Assembly (NCBI RefSeq): GCF_900660675.1
Contig: NZ_LR215039.1
Span: 372,001-436,000, forward strand
Direction: 5' to 3'
Length of the DNA: 64,000 bases
Origin: Mycoplasmopsis columboralis
GTDB taxonomy: Bacteria > Bacillota_I > Bacilli_A > Mycoplasmatales > Metamycoplasmataceae
Under the pieces are notes generated by a model. The model was not told the origin of the DNA, did no database searches, and worked only from the letters and a program-made list of their open reading frames with translations. The number at the start of each line of letters is the position of its first letter. Position 1 is the first letter of the stretch. Positions 17,496 to 29,417 of the stretch are shown one piece after another. Both the position numbers and the translations under genes were made by a program.

Positions 17496-18008
17496 ATGAA
17501 TTACTTAAACGATTTTATTTATGAAGTCAAAAGATTAAAATCAGCAGCGCTTGGATATTTAATTTTATCTATTATTGGATTTTTCTTCTTTTTTGGAATG
17601 ATTTTAGGTTTTGCTGCAATATTAACAACTTTAGCTAGAGCAGAAAGAGAAGGAGCTGATGCTGTTACAGCAGTTGGAATTGGTGCTCTTGCTGGTCTTG
17701 GTGTTTTAGGATTTCTATCACTAGTGTATGCAGTTGTATCTTTTGTGTATTTCATTTTATTTGTTGTTAGAGGTTTTAGAGTCGCAGGAATGTCTGAACA
17801 AATGTCAATGCATAATCCAGTAATCATTGATTACGATAGATTCTCAACTATTAAAATTTTATTAATTGTAGGTCTAATTGGATTGATTTTTTGATTTGGA
17901 ACAATTGTATTGTTTGTTGCATCAATTATGTCAATTATTGAATGTAATAAAATTCTTAGACAACAAATGTTCTCTCCTTCAAAAAACGATATGTCACAAC
18001 CTGTTTAA
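17496..18008 (+). CDS. small four-helix membrane protein
   Basis: The 170-residue protein begins MNYLNDFIYEVKRLKSAALG after a GGAAAGGAAG site. It has four predicted helices: two long N-terminal ones around a Gly/Ala-rich segment, one near residues 90-115, and one near 140-160 that reads through a TGA Trp. The N-terminal 'RLKSAALGY' resembles the 'FLKSARTAGM' and 'TLRSSQLAGM' starts of the next two proteins, so all three may be distant paralogues. No domain is recognised. It has its own terminator and, unlike its two neighbours, no long A-tract upstream. Confidence 0.85.
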
Positions 18009-18018
18009 TCACATTTTA

Positions 18019-18040
18019 AGCAAGCGAAAGCTTGTTTTTT
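18019..18040 (+). terminator. terminator of the first small membrane protein gene
   Basis: Stem CAAGC/GCTTG with a GAAA tetraloop and a following T-run on the + strand, 12 nt past the stop. Confidence 0.75.
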
Positions 18041-18043
18041 TAT

Positions 18044-18114
18044 TTTTTTGTAAAAATCCGCTTTGAAAAAAAAAAAAAAAAAAACATATGATTTTTGTGA
18101 GACAAAGTTTGTCT
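18044..18114 (+). promoter_or_regulatory. poly-A promoter repeat, copy 1 (A19)
   Basis: About 70 nt almost identical to 18623-18692. It contains TCCGCTTTG, an A19 tract (18066-18084), then CATATGAT, giving a -10-like TATGAT at 18087-18092, then the inverted repeat AGACAAAGTTTGTCT. With TTGAAA as -35 the spacer is 18 nt. Homopolymers next to the -10 box control phase variation of vlp genes in M. hyorhinis; the same role here is inferred. Confidence 0.7.
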
Positions 18115-18137
18115 TCATTATGAAAAGGAGGAAATTC

Positions 18138-18581
18138 ATGACTGAATTTAAAGACAAAATAAAGTTCCTTAAAAGTGCTCGAACAGCTGGAATGTTTTAT
18201 GTTATTTGACAAGTTGTTATGTTTGCTTTTTTAATTTTAGGAATAATTATTTCTGCTTTTAATCTAAAAACCATATCACAACAAGGTTTACTTAGTGCTT
18301 TTGCTTTTCCTGTTATCGTTTATCTTATTTGATTTTTAGGAAACTTTGTATCAGGATTTTTTGTTATGTACAAAGCGTTTTATTTATATGAAAAAGTTCA
18401 AAAGTGAAATTTATACGAACAAACACAAATTAGTACTAGCTCATTGCTTATTAATAAAATTTCTGTAATTATTGGTGTTGGAACACTTCCTTTAGGTATC
18501 GGATTTTTTGTGTTATTAGCATGTGCAACATCACTTTGAGTAAAAACTTTAACAATTGAAAAGCAATTACTTGTTGATTAA
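18138..18581 (+). CDS. small four-helix membrane protein, paralogue A (behind an A19 promoter)
   Basis: The 147-residue protein starts at 18138 after AAAAGGAGGAAATTC, an excellent ribosome site. Several Trp codons are TGA, so no long frame shows under the standard code. It has four hydrophobic helices and a central loop YEKVQKWNLYEQ that aligns with YVKLQFWNKYEK of the next protein. The shared scaffold (K..LKS/RS..AGM, F..Y.K.Q.WN.YE, IGVGTLPLGIGFF / IAIGLIPLCGVGIL) marks the two as paralogues. Function is unknown. The promoter suggests on/off switching of a membrane component. Confidence 0.85.
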
Positions 18582-18599
18582 AAATCAAACTTAAAATTA

Positions 18600-18628
18600 T
18601 AGCAGCTTATCTTTCTGCTATTTTTTTT
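18600..18628 (+). terminator. terminator of paralogue A
   Basis: Stem TAGCAG/CTGCTA followed by T8 on the + strand, 18 nt past the stop. It ends immediately before the second promoter repeat, so each paralogue is an independent transcription unit. Confidence 0.75.
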
Positions 18629-18692
18629 GCAAAAATCCGCTTTGAAAAAAAAAAAAAAAAAACATATGATTTTTGTGAGACAAGGTTTGTCT
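18623..18692 (+). promoter_or_regulatory. poly-A promoter repeat, copy 2 (A18)
   Basis: Second copy of the element at 18044-18114 with an A18 tract (18645-18662), TATGAT at 18665-18670, and the inverted repeat AGACAAGGTTTGTCT. The tract is one A shorter than in copy 1, giving a TTGAAA to TATGAT spacer of 17 nt, the optimal length. A difference of one base between otherwise near-identical copies fits slippage. Confidence 0.7.
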
Positions 18693-18707
18693 CAACACAG
18701 GAAATAT

Positions 18708-19157
18708 ATGGATAATTACGATTCAAAAATTAATACTTTAAGATCATCTCAACTAGCAGGAATGTGATTTATTTTCTTAAACGCATTCTCCTTGTTTATT
18801 GCAATTTTATTTACTTCAATTTTATATTCAACAGTTTGAACTCCTTCTGGAGCTTATACAATGTTTATTTTTACAACAGTGTTTTGAATTTTTTGATTTT
18901 TATCTTTAGTAATTAGCACATTTTTTGTAGTGTTTAAATCTTTTAATTTGTATGTAAAATTACAATTTTGAAATAAATACGAAAAATTAAATATTAACGA
19001 ACATAACTTGTACATTCAAAAAATTCTTACCATTGTTGCTATTGGATTAATACCACTATGTGGTGTTGGAATTCTTCTTTTGTTTGGTGTTGCAATTTTA
19101 CTTTGAATTAATTCAATGAGCATCAAAAAAGAAATTCAGCTTAACCAAAATAATTAA
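18708..19157 (+). CDS. small four-helix membrane protein, paralogue B (behind an A18 promoter)
   Basis: The 149-residue protein starts MDNYDSKINTLRSSQLAGMW at 18708 after CAGGAAATAT. It has four hydrophobic helices, is rich in Phe, Ile and Trp, and many Trp codons are TGA. It is a paralogue of the preceding protein with the same length, topology and central loop. The upstream promoter repeat is shared too, so gene and promoter duplicated as one unit. It ends in its own terminator. Function is unknown. Confidence 0.85.
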
Positions 19158-19172
19158 GATTTTATAACCTTG

Positions 19173-19196
19173 AGCAGAGTTTTTCTGCTTTTTTTG
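19173..19196 (+). terminator. terminator of paralogue B
   Basis: Stem AGCAGA/TCTGCT with a five-base loop and T8 on the + strand, 16 nt past the stop. Confidence 0.8.
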
Positions 19197-19234
19197 TTAA
19201 CCTAAATTAAACATATTTCCAATATAATTAAATT

Positions 19235-19729
19235 ATGAATGTAAATAAAATTTTGAAATTTAATTCAAAAGCAAAAATCTTTGCTATTTTGAGCTTAGTA
19301 TTTTTTGTTATAACAATTATTTTTGTTTTTGTCAGTTCAGCTATTTTGGATGTTGTCATCACTGAAACAACCAAATTTAATAATAATGGTGAACAATCAA
19401 CTACCATAACAATTAGTTCTTATCCAGCATACTATTTTGGTTTAACAATGAAATATGGAAGATTTGTAACATTATTGCTCTTTTATATTTTCGAAATTAT
19501 CGTTACTGTTTATGTTTTTAAATTAGACGAATTGATATCATGAGACCAAAAAGAAAAAGGTTTACTTAATAACAAATACTCATTGAACGAATTGAAAATA
19601 ACCAATATTGTTTTTCTTGTATTTTTACCGCCACTTCAATTTACAATCAAAATCTGATTTTTAGCAGTAAGCGCTAAAATAAAAGCCGAATATAAAGAAA
19701 TTCATATTAGCCATGAAAATGTGGTTTAA
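19235..19729 (+). CDS. membrane protein of unknown function
   Basis: The 164-residue protein has hydrophobic helices at about residues 14-37, 70-95, 115-135 and 135-150, with a polar loop (TKFNNNGEQSTTIT) between the first two. It has no clear ribosome site but a plausible AT-rich promoter between the upstream terminator and its ATG. It has the same size class and topology as the three preceding genes but no obvious shared motifs, so it may be a distant family member. It converges on enolase with a shared terminator. Confidence 0.75.
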
Positions 19730-19740
19730 AATTAATTAAA

Positions 19741-19770
19741 AAACATCACCTTAATTCAGAGGTGATGTTT
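19741..19770. terminator. bidirectional terminator between converging genes
   Basis: Ten-base stem AAACATCACC/GGTGATGTTT with a ten-base loop. A- and T-rich flanks on both sides serve the + strand membrane protein gene and the minus-strand enolase. Confidence 0.8.
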
Positions 19771-19780
19771 TAAGTTGAAA

Positions 19781-21148
<1,368 letters not shown>

Positions 21149-21186
21149 TTAATATCTCCTTTTATTTAAATACAATATATGTTTTA

Positions 21187-21192
21187 ATTATA
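21187..21192 (-). promoter_or_regulatory. -10 box of eno
   Basis: TATAAT on the minus strand 39 nt upstream of the enolase start. Further upstream, around 21225-21247, lies a seven-base inverted repeat TTACACA/TGTGTAA of unknown role. Confidence 0.55.
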
Positions 21193-21262
21193 TTATTTTT
21201 TTAAATTAGCAAAATAATACAAGCTTACACATACGCTATTTGTGTAAATCTTAACATAAAAC

Positions 21263-21283
21263 AAAAATGAGCAATGCTCATTT
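21263..21283 (-). terminator. terminator of the MIP-MIB/F1-like ATPase operon
   Basis: Eight-base stem AAATGAGC/GCTCATTT with a three-base loop, 8 nt after the beta-like subunit stop on the minus strand, followed by a short T-run. It is the only clear terminator in the 12.8 kb operon. Confidence 0.75.
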
Positions 21284-21291
21284 CTGGATTT

Positions 21292-22653
21292 TTACAATTT
21301 ATCTAATTCTTCGGTAGAACCAATGTAAGCAAATTGTTCTGGTGATAAATGTAGATACTTACCACTTAAAATTTTAATTACTGATTCCACTGTTTTTTGC
21401 ATTGGTACAAAAACTCCTGGTGTTTGTCTAAAGTGTTCTGTCATAAAGAATGATTGAGAAAAGAAGTTTTGTAATTGTAATGCTTTTTTAACAATAATTT
21501 GTGAATCTTCATCAAGTTCATCAAATCCTAAAATAATCATAACATCTTCAAGTTCTTTGTATTTTTGAAGCACATATTTAGCCTCTAAAATAGCATCATA
21601 GTGTTGTTGCCCTAAAATTTCTGGATTAACGTTAGTTGAAGATGATGCTAATGGATCAAATGCAGGGAAAATGTTTTTAGCTGTAATGTCTCTTGATAAA
21701 AACATTGAAGCATTAAGGTGGTTAAACACCGCTACCGCTGAAGGATCATATAAGTCATCCATTGGTAAAAACACAGTTTGAAATGAAGTAATTGACCCAT
21801 TTTCATTACTATAAATTCTTTGTTCAATTTGAGAGATCTCGGTATTTAAAGTTGATTGGTATCCTCCAACTGAAAGTTTTTTATTTAATGAAGAAGAAGT
21901 TTCGTTTCCTGCTTGAATAAAACGGAAGATATTATCCACAAACAGAAGTACATTTTCTTTTTGGGTATCTCTTAAGTATTCTGCAGCTGTAATTCCTACT
22001 GGAACAATGCTCATTCTTGATCCAGGGTTTTCATCCATTTTCGAAATATACATTACTGAGGAATCCATTAAATTTGATTCCTTAAGATCTTCATAAAGTT
22101 CAATAGCTTCTCTTGAACGTTCTCCTGAACCAACAAAAATCGCAGAAGTATTTTGTTGTTGTTTTGAAAGGTTGAAGATAATCTCTTTCATTAATACTGT
22201 TTTACCAACTCCGGCTCCTCCAAAAATACCAATTTTTGAACCATCCAGAATCGGGATAAAGAAATCAATTGCTTTAATTCCTGTTTCAAGAATTTTGGCT
22301 TTACCTTGGTAATTGTTGTTAGTTTTGCTAGTTGAATTCATCTCGACATATTTAAGGTTTTTAGAAGGTTTAGCGTTAAGCGGTTCTCCCAAAACATCAA
22401 AAATTAAACCTTTTGAAGAAGCTCCAACTGGTACCATAAATGAATGATTTAAAGCACTTACTTCATCATTTAAAGTAAATTCACCTCTATTTTTAACAAT
22501 AACGGCTAATACTGCGGTATTTGAAATGATTTTTTTAACCATTAAAACAGAATTGTGCTTATCAACTATTAATGTATCAACTAAAGGTAATTCTCCCTTA
22601 GGAAAAGTTATTTCTAAAACATCACTTCAGATTTTAGTAATTTGTCCTTTCAT
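21292..22653 (-). CDS. F1-like ATPase beta-like (catalytic) subunit, MSC_0618 family
   Basis: The 453-residue protein is homologous to F-type ATPase beta. Walker A GGAGVGKT is at residues 145-152. The catalytic-glutamate region GSGERSREAIELYEDL and the region DELDEDSQIIVKKALQ with QSFFMTEHFR matching the DELSEED loop are all present, so it should hydrolyse ATP. It differs from AtpD in a short N-terminal barrel and in belonging to a cluster without c-ring genes. The start at 22653 overlaps the alpha-like stop by 1 nt. It is the last gene of the nine-gene MIP-MIB operon. Known F1-like X0 clusters of mycoplasmas have the same order. Confidence 0.93.
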
Positions 22654-24188
22654 TATTTACCTCCAGTTAATTGTTTGTGAATTTTTGTAATTAAAGATTG
22701 ATTTAAATTTAAATATTCTTTACTTAGAGCAATATTTCAATTTAAATTAAACATATTTGAATAGCTATGAAGCACAAATGCAAAGTAATCTCTTGGAGCG
22801 TTTTTATCACTTAAGGAGTTGTTAATTAAATTATTAACCATTTGAATTGATACTTGATCTTCTTTAGCAAAAGCAATTAAGAATTCAATAGCTTGTTGAA
22901 TTTCTTTATCTTTTAAATTATTTAAAATATTGTATTTAATAATTTGTGCTGTTAAAAATAAATCCATTGAATCATAAGAACTAATTCCCTTTTGATTAAA
23001 CAATTTTTCAATTTGAATTCCCGAAATAATTAAGTTATTTACTTCTTCATTAAGATCGTATTTTAAAGCAGCTAATTTTGTTTGACGTTTAAAAGCACGG
23101 TAAATTGTGTTAATAGTTTTGGTGGTTTGTGCTGTGATTGGATTTTGTAATTTAGTCCCAATCCGAGAAACGGATAAATCAATGTTTATTGCAGGGTATT
23201 TATTTAAAGCAAATAATTCACTGCTAGTTACAATTTGTCCATCAGTAATTGAAATAACATTTGAAGCAATTAATGAAGTAATGTCATTGTCAATGGTTTG
23301 TAAAATAGGTAAAGCAGTAATTGATTTACGGTTTTTAAATTTACCACTTCTTTCCAATAAACGTGCATGAGCATAAAACATATCTCCTGGATAAGCTTCT
23401 TTACCAATTGGTTTATTAGTTAAAAGGGCTATTTCTCTATAAACATTAGCATGTTTGGTTAAATCATCAAACACAATCAAGACATCATCTTCATAAGATA
23501 AGTTTTCTGCATGTGCCATTCCTACATAAGGAGCTAAATACTGCTCAAAAGGAGTTTCGGCTGGAGCATTAATAATCATTGTGTAATCCAAAGCATCATT
23601 TTCTTTAAGAGTTTGATAAACTCAAGAAACTTGATTTTGAGTTTGTCCAATTGCTACATAAATACACTTGATGTTTTTATTTTTTTGATTAATGATTGTA
23701 TTTAAAGCAATAAAACTTTTACCGGTTTGGCGATCTCCAATAATTAACTCTCTTTGACCTTTACCAATTGGAATTAGTAAGTCAATAATTGCGTATCCTG
23801 TTTTGAGTTGTTCTTCTAATAATTCATAATTCATTAAATGATTCTCAGCAGAAATAGTTTGTGATTGATGGGTTAAAAAGTTTTTAGGAGCGGCAGTTTT
23901 AGTTGGATATAAAACATTACCATGCACATCAATTACTTTTCCAAAATATTCTAAAGAAGTTTTTACAAGTGAACTTCTTACACTTGTTGTCACTTCTGAA
24001 CCGACAGCATATTTAACTGAATTATTAACTCCTAAACAATATGCAGAATTTTCTTTGGCACTAATAACCATAAATTGAACATGAGGATTATCTTTAAGAG
24101 CTAAAAATTCTCCTTGAGCAAAATTATGAGAACCCGAGATTTCCACAATATAATCATTAACTGATGTAATTTGTAATTTATTTGTCAT
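22653..24188 (-). CDS. F1-like ATPase alpha-like subunit, MSC_0619 family
   Basis: The 511-residue protein is homologous to F-type ATPase alpha. Walker A GDRQTGKS is at residues 151-158, and [14 protein letters not shown] holds the arginine-finger serine-arginine pair, so it can activate the beta-like catalytic site. The N-terminal domain is divergent from AtpA. The start at 24188 overlaps the upstream gene by 11 nt with an AAAGGAT site; the stop overlaps the beta-like start (TAATG), suiting a fixed subunit ratio. A TGA Trp lies near the C-terminus. Confidence 0.93.
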
Positions 24189-26163
24189 TTTTATCCTTTA
24201 TTTGTTTTTTATTTCAAAAATGTTTTACTAATCAAACAAGTACCATTAACAATGCTCCAAGCACAGTTACAACTCCAAACGCAATAACAATAAAGTCATT
24301 AGCATTTAAAGTTTTTGGAGCATTTAACTCTAATTTATTGTAACTTTCGAGGAATAATTTGGCTTCATCTGATTGAGAATCTTGTAAAGGTGCATTCTTA
24401 GTTAAAGTACCTATTGTTAACATTGATGTATGAATATCTTTAAGTTCTAAAGTATATTGTTGATAATCAGCAAAAGATAGATTATTTTCAGTTGCGATAG
24501 TTTTGAATTTTCGAATCTTAGTATTTAGTGTTTTAAAAGCTGACTTAAGTCTGTTTTCATCCAAATTAAGTAACTTAAAGTTTTGTTCAATAACTTGTGT
24601 GTTTTTTGCATTTTGATTTAATAAATCAGTATACAAGTTTTCATATTGAGTAGCTAAATAGTTATAGAACTTGTATTGATTAATTTCTTGCACAGTTAAT
24701 GAGCTAGTTAAAAATTCTTTGCTTTCTTGTGAAAGAGAATCATTTTTTACGTCATTTTCAAGAGTGTCATTATTTAAAGTTATTTTGGTGTTTTTTTCAT
24801 AAGAACCAATAACTTTGCTAAGCATTTCTAAGAAATGTTTGTCGTTAATTAACTTAACGGCTAAGAAAGTTTGATTAAATAAAGATTGAGCAATTTTCGA
24901 ATTTCCGCTTGCTGCATAATCTAATTTATCCGAAATCCCTACGGCTTGTAAAAGCATTTGGTATTGTTTTTTAAAATTTTCAAAAGCTAACTTGTAGCTT
25001 GCATTTTCTTGCTGTGAAGCATATTTTTGAACAGCTATTTCGTATTGAGTACTATTGCTTGGATTGGTTGTTTCAACTAACGAAACACTTGCAGTTAAAG
25101 TATTATTAACAACTTTTAAATCTGTAATTTTATATTCAAAAGAACTAAGGATTGGATTGGCTCATCAAATATTTTTTTTGTTAAATACTTGTTCATTAGC
25201 CTTAAATAAATTAACAACCTCTTGGTTTGATAAGTTTTGAATATCGAAATTTAATGTCGGACTTAGTCTTGGAACATTTTCTAAATTCACTTCAAATGGT
25301 AGCGGATCCACTTCGTCTTCATCTAAAATTACCGGTTGAATAGGAACTGTTGGATCTTGTGGTTGATCTTCAGGTTCGTTAAATTGTTGATTTTGCTCTA
25401 AATCATAAGCTAAAAATCTTTTTTGAATTTTCTCTTTAATGTAGGCATCTCAAGTATCATAGTTATTTGGTACTTTTAAATCATATTGTGAATTATCTTG
25501 GAGTTGAAATTCGGTGTCAGTTTCGAATTTAGGAACATCATTAGAATTTACAAAGATTTTTTCAACTTCTCCAGCTAGATTTTCAATATATGTTTGAGTG
25601 GTTTTTAAAATTGCATCTTCACTGATTGAATTCTTGCTTAATTCTTTATTTTCAATTTTAATTTCATTACCTTCATGTAAAGGAACGGTTATTTTATAGT
25701 CATTTTGAGCAATTTTACCAATCATTAAATTTGTAAAATCTTCATTGTTATATTTAATATCGCCAAAATAAAAATCTTGAGAAGTTAATAAACTTGGAAA
25801 AATAAAATCAAATCCATATGCTGAGGGATTTTCAACAATTTTGTCTTTATTAGAATCTAAATAGTTAATTACTTTTTTGTAATATGCTTGTTTTACTAAC
25901 AATTCACTTGAAAGAGGTTTTGGACTAAGATCATTAATTTTGTTAATAGCATTAATAAGATCGCTTTGAACTTTGTTAAGTGATTTTAGAAACTCGTCTT
26001 TAATTAATTGAGTTTGTTTTTGTTTAACTTTATTTAAATCAGGCGGAGTTTGAGGTTGTTCAGGAGTTGGTGGAGTTGAAGGATCATTTGGAGAAGCTGA
26101 GATTAAAGGCAAACTTGCAATTGTTGAGACAGGAGTAAGCATTAGCAAATGTTTTAATTTCAT
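24178..26163 (-). CDS. F1-like ATPase-associated subunit, MSC_0620 family
   Basis: The 661-residue protein starts [20 protein letters not shown], a signal peptide, followed by a Pro/Thr-rich segment ([18 protein letters not shown]). A large, mostly polar extracytoplasmic region has coiled-coil-like stretches. One C-terminal membrane helix ([19 protein letters not shown], about residues 636-654) is followed by a short basic cytoplasmic tail. This topology could link cytoplasmic F1-like subunits with MIB-MIP outside. Position between the alpha-like and epsilon-like genes identifies the family. The ribosome site is AAGGAG. Confidence 0.85.
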
Positions 26164-26612
26164 GGTAACTCCTTCTTAATTAAAGAATAGTAAATTTGAG
26201 CATTTAAATCAAATTCTTCTTTCTTTAAAAGTTCATGTTCAGTTTGATCGATGCTATTTCAATTAAAAATTTTACCAAGACGATTTTTATTAAGTTTTTC
26301 TTTGATTAATAAATGTTTTAGTTTTAAATCTTTAAGGTATTTTTTATCAACAGTTTGTATAAATGATTTTAAATCAGTATCATAGTAAATAAATGCTTCT
26401 TTTTCATTGAATTGAAGCAATAAATTATCAATTAAAAGATAGTAAGGTTCCTTATCTTCTAAAACTAGTTTGATTAAAATATTTTTAAAACTAACAATTG
26501 TGTTTGGCATTATTTGAACTCAATTGTCTTTTAATGAATCATTAACATATAATTTAGACACATTAATTGAATTGGAAATATTTTTTGAAGAAACGAATGT
26601 TACTTTAAACAT
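26154..26612 (-). CDS. F1-like ATPase epsilon-like subunit, MSC_0621 family
   Basis: The 152-residue cytoplasmic protein begins MFKVTFVSSKNISNSINVSK. It has an N-terminal beta-rich half and a Lys/Leu-rich helical second half (KYLKDLKLKHLLIKEKL), the layout of F1 epsilon. Two Trp codons are TGA. It overlaps gamma-like by 8 nt and MSC_0620-like by 10 nt. Assignment rests on operon position and size; direct sequence similarity to AtpC is weak to the eye. Confidence 0.8.
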
Positions 26613-27495
26613 TTTTTACCTCTTGTGACTGGTGAATTAAATCTTTTTGTGGACTTAAAATTGAGATTTCTTCAATTTCAAGATCTTTTTTAGTTCTTAA
26701 ATACAAGATTTTATTCATTCTAATTTTCTCTTCTAAATCATTAAGCGATTTATTTTGCGCTACTAAATTATATTTTTCCTTAACAAGTGAAGACTCCATC
26801 AATAATGACATAGTTGAAAAACTTAAATAGTGTTCAAATAACGATTCAACAAAGACATTTGGTTCTGGATAAATTTTGAATTTACTTAAATCAATTGACA
26901 CATCATCTTTTTTATTCGAATAATAAGTTAATTCAAAGTTATTCTTTTCCAATGGAAAAAGTGTGACATACTTTTGCTTGATTTTGGAAGAATTAATAAC
27001 GAAATTTAACTCTCCAATTGAATTTGTTTTAAAAACATTCAAAATTAATTTAGGAAGAATTTCTGCAAGTTCTTTAACGTTATTTGTTTCTGAGCGATAA
27101 ATTATTTGGTCAGAATTTTCTATTTTTAGACTTTGCGCTTTTTCTCCAATTAAAATAAATAGATCTTCATTAAAATTGGCGTTTTCATGCAAAGTTTTTT
27201 GGTGTTTTGAATATGAGTTGGTTCCGTATTTTTCTTCTTCGGTGACATAAACTCATATTTTTTTGGATCTAGAAAATTTAATTAATGGATTTTGAATTAA
27301 AAATGAATTATTTATTGAGAAATTCTCATTTAAACTGGTGATTAAATTTTTGGAAAAATTTGATCTCTGTAAGTAAAATAAAATTTCTTTTGAAAGCTTT
27401 AAGATATTAACAAGAGTAATATTTTTCTTTGATTCAACAATTTTATAAATTTTAGCTAAATTGTTTTTTCTATCTTTAATTTTCTGGAGATTCAT
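26605..27495 (-). CDS. F1-like ATPase gamma-like subunit, MSC_0622 family
   Basis: The 296-residue protein has the two terminal helices expected of F1 gamma: an N-terminal INLQKIKDRKNN-like pattern (MNLQKIKDRKNNLAKIYKIV) and a C-terminal helix rich in Asn, Lys and Ile around EKYNLVAQNKSLNDLEEKIR that matches the gamma rotor helix. It should form the central shaft in the alpha/beta-like ring. The start at 27495 lies 20 nt inside the upstream gene. A TGA Trp at residue 82 interrupts the frame under the standard code. Confidence 0.85.
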
Positions 27496-27985
27496 TTTTT
27501 AATAACTCCTCACTAAATAAAATCTTGTAGTTGCGTGAAGATTTATCTAAGAGTAAAATTGTGTCTTGAAAAATTTCTAAAATATAACCTTTGTCAATTA
27601 AATCAATGATAAATTCATTAAATTTGACTAAAATGTAATTTTCTTGTTCATCTGAAGAGTTTTTTAAGTTTATATCTAATGAATTGCTATCAATTAAAGA
27701 AATAGTAGGCACCAATTGTGTTAAACTGAATTTCTCATTTCGATTTCATCTGATAGTGAATTTAGTGAAAATAACATTTTTGCGTTCTTTTTTAAATGAA
27801 TTAATTTTTGCTAAAATGTTTTTTCACTTATTAGAAGTTTTACTTAAGTTTTCTTGTACTTCAAAGGTGTTTATCAACTTTTCAAAATCCACAAAAAAGG
27901 AAGATTTTTTTAAAGCATGATAATCGGCATAAATCATGTTTTGGTATTCAACTTCTAGTGAGTTAATTTTTTGTTTTCTAGGCAT
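27476..27985 (-). CDS. F1-like ATPase-associated protein, MSC_0623 family
   Basis: The 169-residue soluble, basic protein begins MPRKQKINSLEVEYQNMIYA. It has no signal peptide or membrane helix and contains two TGA Trp codons. It overlaps the genes on both sides (20 and 8 nt). Position between the membrane protein and the gamma-like gene matches MSC_0623. The molecular role is unknown; a peripheral stator-like or adaptor role is only a guess. Confidence 0.8.
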
Positions 27986-29417
27986 TTTTATCCCCTTTAG
28001 ATATTTTTTTGAATTTTGAAATAGTTAATCAAACAAATAAAATAGTAATTTTACTTAGAGATTTACGAATAATATTTACAAATACAATCACTAGCGCTGC
28101 AATTGTTAATTGAGCAGAATAAAAGATGTTTTTAGTTAGATAAATCATTGAATTGTTACCTAAACTTAGAGTTGCAAATTCAAAAACATTTACAAATAAC
28201 CCCAAAGCACCAAGTAGAAAACCTAATAAATATGAGCTCATGGTAATAGTGTCAAAGTGATGTTTATTTTTAAGTACAAAACCACAATGAGAAATTAACA
28301 ATGCAATTAAAAATAATGAGCTAATTTGTTGAGTTTTTGAATTAATTAATAATGAATTAATTAGCAATAAAAATAAAATTAAAATATAACTTATATTAAC
28401 AAAGTTTCTAACTCAATTTTTAACACCAATATTAGTTCTTTTAATAACCACTAAGTAATGTACTGCTAAAAATACTCCAAAAGCTACAAATGAAATTATT
28501 AATATTGCCAAATATAAATAATCGTAATTATCATTTGAGATTAGTAAGTTATTTTTACTTAAAATAACTATTGAGTAAACACTACTTGCAAAAACAGAAA
28601 TTAATGTTGCCACTCAAAAAGCTAATGTGTTTGATATTTTTTGTTTTTTTGCAATTATACTTTCACGTTGTTTTTGATATTTAATAAAATCAACAATAAT
28701 AATTGAAATAATTAACATTGTTGTTGCTAAAATAATTGCAAAATAAATACCTGGTTTTTCTGTTTTTCAAAAGTTAATTCGTTCAACTAAATTGTTGTTG
28801 AAAAATAATGAATTATTAGATTGAGTGGAATTTAAGAAAATGTGTAAACAAACATATCCCAGAATAATTAAAATAGCTTTTAAAAGATGCTCTAGTGCGA
28901 AAATAATTATTAAGCTTTTAGTTACAATTAAGCGTTTGTATTTAAATGCTAAAACATGAATTTCATATGCTAAATTCAAAATAAAGTAAGCTAGAACAAT
29001 CATACTTTTATAAAAGAATGTGTATGGACGAAATTCTTGATTTATTGGTGCAACAAAAATCATCGATGCACCAATAACGCTTAAAAGTAAATAAGAAACA
29101 TACCAATAAATATAATGAGTAAACTTAAAATTGTTTTTCTGAATAACTGAGATGCTCTTATACAAACTCAGTCCAATAATAATTAAATATATTACAAAGT
29201 GTCCTAAAACTAAAAAGTTAAATGATTGATTAGACACTGATTCAAAATTAAATATATTATTTCAATTTACTAATAATTTATTTGATTGTAAATTGCTAAT
29301 AAAAAACAAAACAAAAAAAGAAAATATCGCAAAAGTTGCAATAAAAGAAATTAACTTAAGGATATTTTCTTTGTTGAAATTGAAAAAGAATTTAGGACTA
29401 ATCGAAACTGATTTCAC
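27978..29417 (-). CDS. F1-like ATPase-associated membrane protein, MSC_0624 family
   Basis: The 479-residue polytopic protein has about a dozen hydrophobic helices, making it the main membrane part of the X0 sector. A GTG start at 29417 is chosen because GGAGG lies 6 nt upstream and the frame upstream is already inside MIB; the GTG at 29237 would lose the first helix (TFAIFSFFVLFFISN). It overlaps MIB by 20 nt. No F0 a-subunit or c-ring signature is visible, so whether it conducts ions is unknown. Confidence 0.85.

Noticed and set aside
18044..18692. CRISPR-like repeats or an insertion sequence target duplication
   Set aside because: Only two copies exist, each correctly placed as a promoter for a paralogous gene. 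A tandem gene duplication explains the repeat.
21222..21248. Inverted repeat TTACACA/TGTGTAA upstream of eno as a terminator for eno or the ATPase operon
   Set aside because: It lies upstream of eno and downstream of the true operon terminator with no T-run, so it does not act as a terminator. An operator role cannot be shown.
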